From contig NZ_CAMLMK010000036.1 of the NCBI RefSeq assembly GCF_946481155.1, positions 1 to 25,531 of the forward strand: DNA of 25,531 nt, written 5' to 3'. Positions 23,908 through 25,531 of the stretch are shown here, piece by piece (the stretch's first letter is position 1; each line of letters starts with the position of its first letter). The translations under genes and the position numbers were made by a program. This stretch comes from an uncultured Flavobacterium sp. GTDB taxonomy: Bacteria; Bacteroidota; Bacteroidia; Flavobacteriales; Flavobacteriaceae. The notes beneath the pieces were generated by a model. It made no database searches. It saw only the letters and a list, made by a program, of their open reading frames with translations, and had not been told where the DNA came from.

Positions 23908-25086
23908 TTAAAATAGTTTTAAAAAGCGTATGTGCGGCAAATAAGTGATCAGGATTTCAAAAAAGCGCACAATCACATATGAAAAGAATCTTTTAAGGCG
24001 GGCTTTTACAGTATTCCTGCTCTGAAACGATTCCGGGGTAATCTGCGTACACTTTGAAATAACTTCCTTTAAATGATCCCGAAAATACTCCGTAAAAGGT
24101 TCGGAATGGGAGCCTATATTCATTTCAATACTGGCATAAGAACTAAGGTGATTAAGATTGAAAGAGCCGATTGTAGCCCATTTTCCATCAACTATTGCTG
24201 CTTTTCCATGCAAAATAGAGTCATTCCACTCATAAAGCGCAATGTTGTTTTTTAAAAAGGACGAGTAAGAATAATCGATAGCGTCTTTTACTAAAGGTAC
24301 ATCGCCGGTTCCTGAGAGAATAAGCTGCACGGTTACATTTCGTCTCGCTGCTTTTTTTAACGCTTTTTTTAATTTTCTTCCTGGCAGGAAATAACTCCCC
24401 ACGATTATGATCTCCGATTTGGCGGCATTAATCATTCGGATATAGGCTCTTTGAATTTCCTTTTTTCCTTTCAGCCAATCATTTTGAAGAACAGTCACCG
24501 GCGAAGCATTCAGCGGTTTTTGGACGGATCTGTATTTCGGGACATATCCCGGATTCGTTTTGAAAAAGAACGCATGACAAATCGATTGGGCTTCTACCCC
24601 GATTTTTGCATCATCAATCAATATGGCATAATCCAGCCAGGCCGGTTCTTTGGTGGTTCCTTCATATTTTTCGGCAATATTGATACCTCCGATCAAAACC
24701 TTTTCGGCATCAACTACTACAACTTTATGATGGAGGCGCCTTCCGAGATAAAAAGTATTAAAAGAAAAGAAAGGCGAGAAAAAACGCAGCTGAATACCGC
24801 TTGTTTCCAATTTTTTTATGAATTCATCCGGTAATGAATTGGAACCAAAGCTGTCCAGTAAAAGGTAAACTTTCACGTTCCGGGTGGCGGCTTGCATGAG
24901 CGCATTGGCAATTCGGGTACCGGTGGCATCACCGTCAAAAATATAAACCTGAAAATGTATTTCTGATTTCGCTTCTGAAATTAATCGTTCCAACCGGTCA
25001 AAAAAATCCCTCCCGCTGTGGACTAAGGTTAAATTTTCCCCGGGCAGGTTTTGTTGCTGGATTTCGTTCATTTTTTCTAAGACCAT
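23908..25086 (-). CDS. Cardiolipin synthase-like phospholipase D protein
   Basis: 392 residues with two PLD (HKD) motifs: H119-x-K121-x4-D126 followed by GGIN, and H293-G-K295-x4-D300 followed by GSFNLN. Both catalytic sites are intact, which is typical of cardiolipin synthases of the ClsB type; these join phosphatidyl groups through a phosphatidyl-His intermediate. Unlike ClsA there are no N-terminal membrane helices; a C-terminal amphipathic or membrane-binding segment (about 360-390, RFFSYVIVRFFEILITYLP) may attach it to the membrane. The ATG at 25086 is chosen; a second ATG five codons later (MNEIQQQN) is a possible alternative. First gene of a two-gene unit with the DUF2062 protein. Confidence 0.92.
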   Translation of the reverse strand: MVLEKMNEIQQQNLPGENLTLVHSGRDFFDRLERLISEAKSEIHFQVYIFDGDATGTRIANALMQAATRNVKVYLLLDSFGSNSLPDEFIKKLETSGIQLRFFSPFFSFNTFYLGRRLHHKVVVVDAEKVLIGGINIAEKYEGTTKEPAWLDYAILIDDAKIGVEAQSICHAFFFKTNPGYVPKYRSVQKPLNASPVTVLQNDWLKGKKEIQRAYIRMINAAKSEIIIVGSYFLPGRKLKKALKKAARRNVTVQLILSGTGDVPLVKDAIDYSYSSFLKNNIALYEWNDSILHGKAAIVDGKWATIGSFNLNHLSSYASIEMNIGSHSEPFTEYFRDHLKEVISKCTQITPESFQSRNTVKARLKRFFSYVIVRFFEILITYLPHIRFLKLF

Positions 25087-25303
25087 GATTGTGATACGAA
25101 CTGTAAAGTTATGATACTCACTAATGTAAGAAAAACTTATCAGATAGGCAATAAAATTTTCTTCAGACTTATATTTTCACGAGGCAAAGCCTAATAATTT
25201 CAATGCAGAATCCTTAAAGGCAACCATTTGGAAAGCGATGTCGGAAAATGAAAACTTTTTGAAAGAATACAGCTAAAAATTTCAATTATTCTCTCTATCC
25301 TTT

Positions 25304-25311
25304 TATCTTTG
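25304..25311 (+). promoter_or_regulatory. Candidate -7 box (TATCTTTG) for the malic enzyme gene
   Basis: TATCTTTG fits TAnnTTTG, 22 bases before the ATG at 25334. At the usual -33 distance there is TTC (25281-25283) rather than TTG. The 247-base gap upstream otherwise holds only the possible coding remnant described in the findings. Confidence 0.6.
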
Positions 25312-25333
25312 TTAGTTAGTAAATAAACAAACC

Positions 25334-25531
25334 ATGCACAAAGACAGTAAGCGCAGAGAAGCTTTATTATATCATGCAAAACCTACGCCTGGTAAAATTC
25401 AGGTGGTTCCCACAAAACGATACGCGACGCAAAGAGATTTGGCCCTGGCTTATTCCCCGGGCGTGGCCGAACCTTGTCTGGAAATTGAAAAAGACGTCAA
25501 CAACGTTTATAAATATACCGCAAAAGGAAAT
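25334..25531 (+). CDS. maeB: NADP-dependent malic enzyme, 5' end only (3' end outside window)
   Basis: The first 66 codons are present. The sequence starts MHKDSKRREALLYHAKP and continues with GKIQVVPTKRYATQRDLALA and YSPGVAEPCLEIEKD. This is the N-terminal signature of the bacterial MaeB-type malic enzymes, which decarboxylate malate to pyruvate with NADP and often carry a C-terminal phosphotransacetylase-like domain; that part is not visible. The ATG follows an A-rich leader and a -7 box. The frame is open to the window edge. Confidence 0.93.
   Translation, partial: MHKDSKRREALLYHAKPTPGKIQVVPTKRYATQRDLALAYSPGVAEPCLEIEKDVNNVYKYTAKGN

Overview
The window looks like a stretch of a Flavobacteriaceae chromosome, most likely Flavobacterium or a close relative. 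The grounds are a complete alternative complex III (ACIII) / aa3 oxidase operon in the Bacteroidetes gene order, a cargo protein with a type IX secretion (T9SS) sorting domain, a TonB-dependent receptor, promoter boxes of the Bacteroidetes type (TTG-N17-23-TAnnTTTG), A-rich rather than Shine-Dalgarno leaders, and AT-rich intergenic DNA. No tRNA, rRNA, CRISPR array or insertion sequence was seen. Both ends cut a gene: infB at the left and a malic enzyme gene at the right.

Layout. 1-1733: 3' part of infB (IF-2), closed by a strong terminator. 1849-3183: a self-contained two-gene unit encoding a secreted phage tail-collar-like protein and a T9SS cargo protein, closed by a bidirectional terminator. 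3198-6344 (minus): SPOR-domain protein, a small membrane-anchored unknown protein and a TonB-dependent receptor, probably one operon. 6448-18117 (plus): actABCDEF-coxB-coxA, eight genes behind one good promoter and ended by one terminator. 18162-18677: mepB-like gene, convergent across a shared terminator with an APC amino-acid permease (18732-20135, minus). 20226-20754: yjdI-yjdJ pair (small Fe-S protein plus GNAT-like protein), overlapping. 20818-21840: ruvB with a promoter so close to its ATG that the mRNA may be leaderless. 21841-21972: a hairpin-rich noncoding element. 21991-23447: unknown lipoprotein and queG. 23448-25086 (minus): a DUF2062 membrane protein and a cardiolipin-synthase-like phospholipase D protein. 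25334-end: start of the malic enzyme gene.

How the genes fit together. The core is the respiratory operon. ActC and probably ActF sit in the membrane next to menaquinol oxidation. ActB (Fe-S clusters) and ActA/ActE (hemes c) carry electrons on the periplasmic side. CoxB (CuA) and CoxA (heme a, a3-CuB) reduce oxygen. No cox subunit III gene lies in the cluster. The rest is a mix of translation, recombination, tRNA modification and envelope genes.

Nothing here is clearly a new defence or mobile system. The least explained parts are the secreted collar-like/T9SS pair, the small protein with a Cys/Pro tail beside the TonB receptor, the His-rich segments of the respiratory proteins, and the noncoding element after ruvB.
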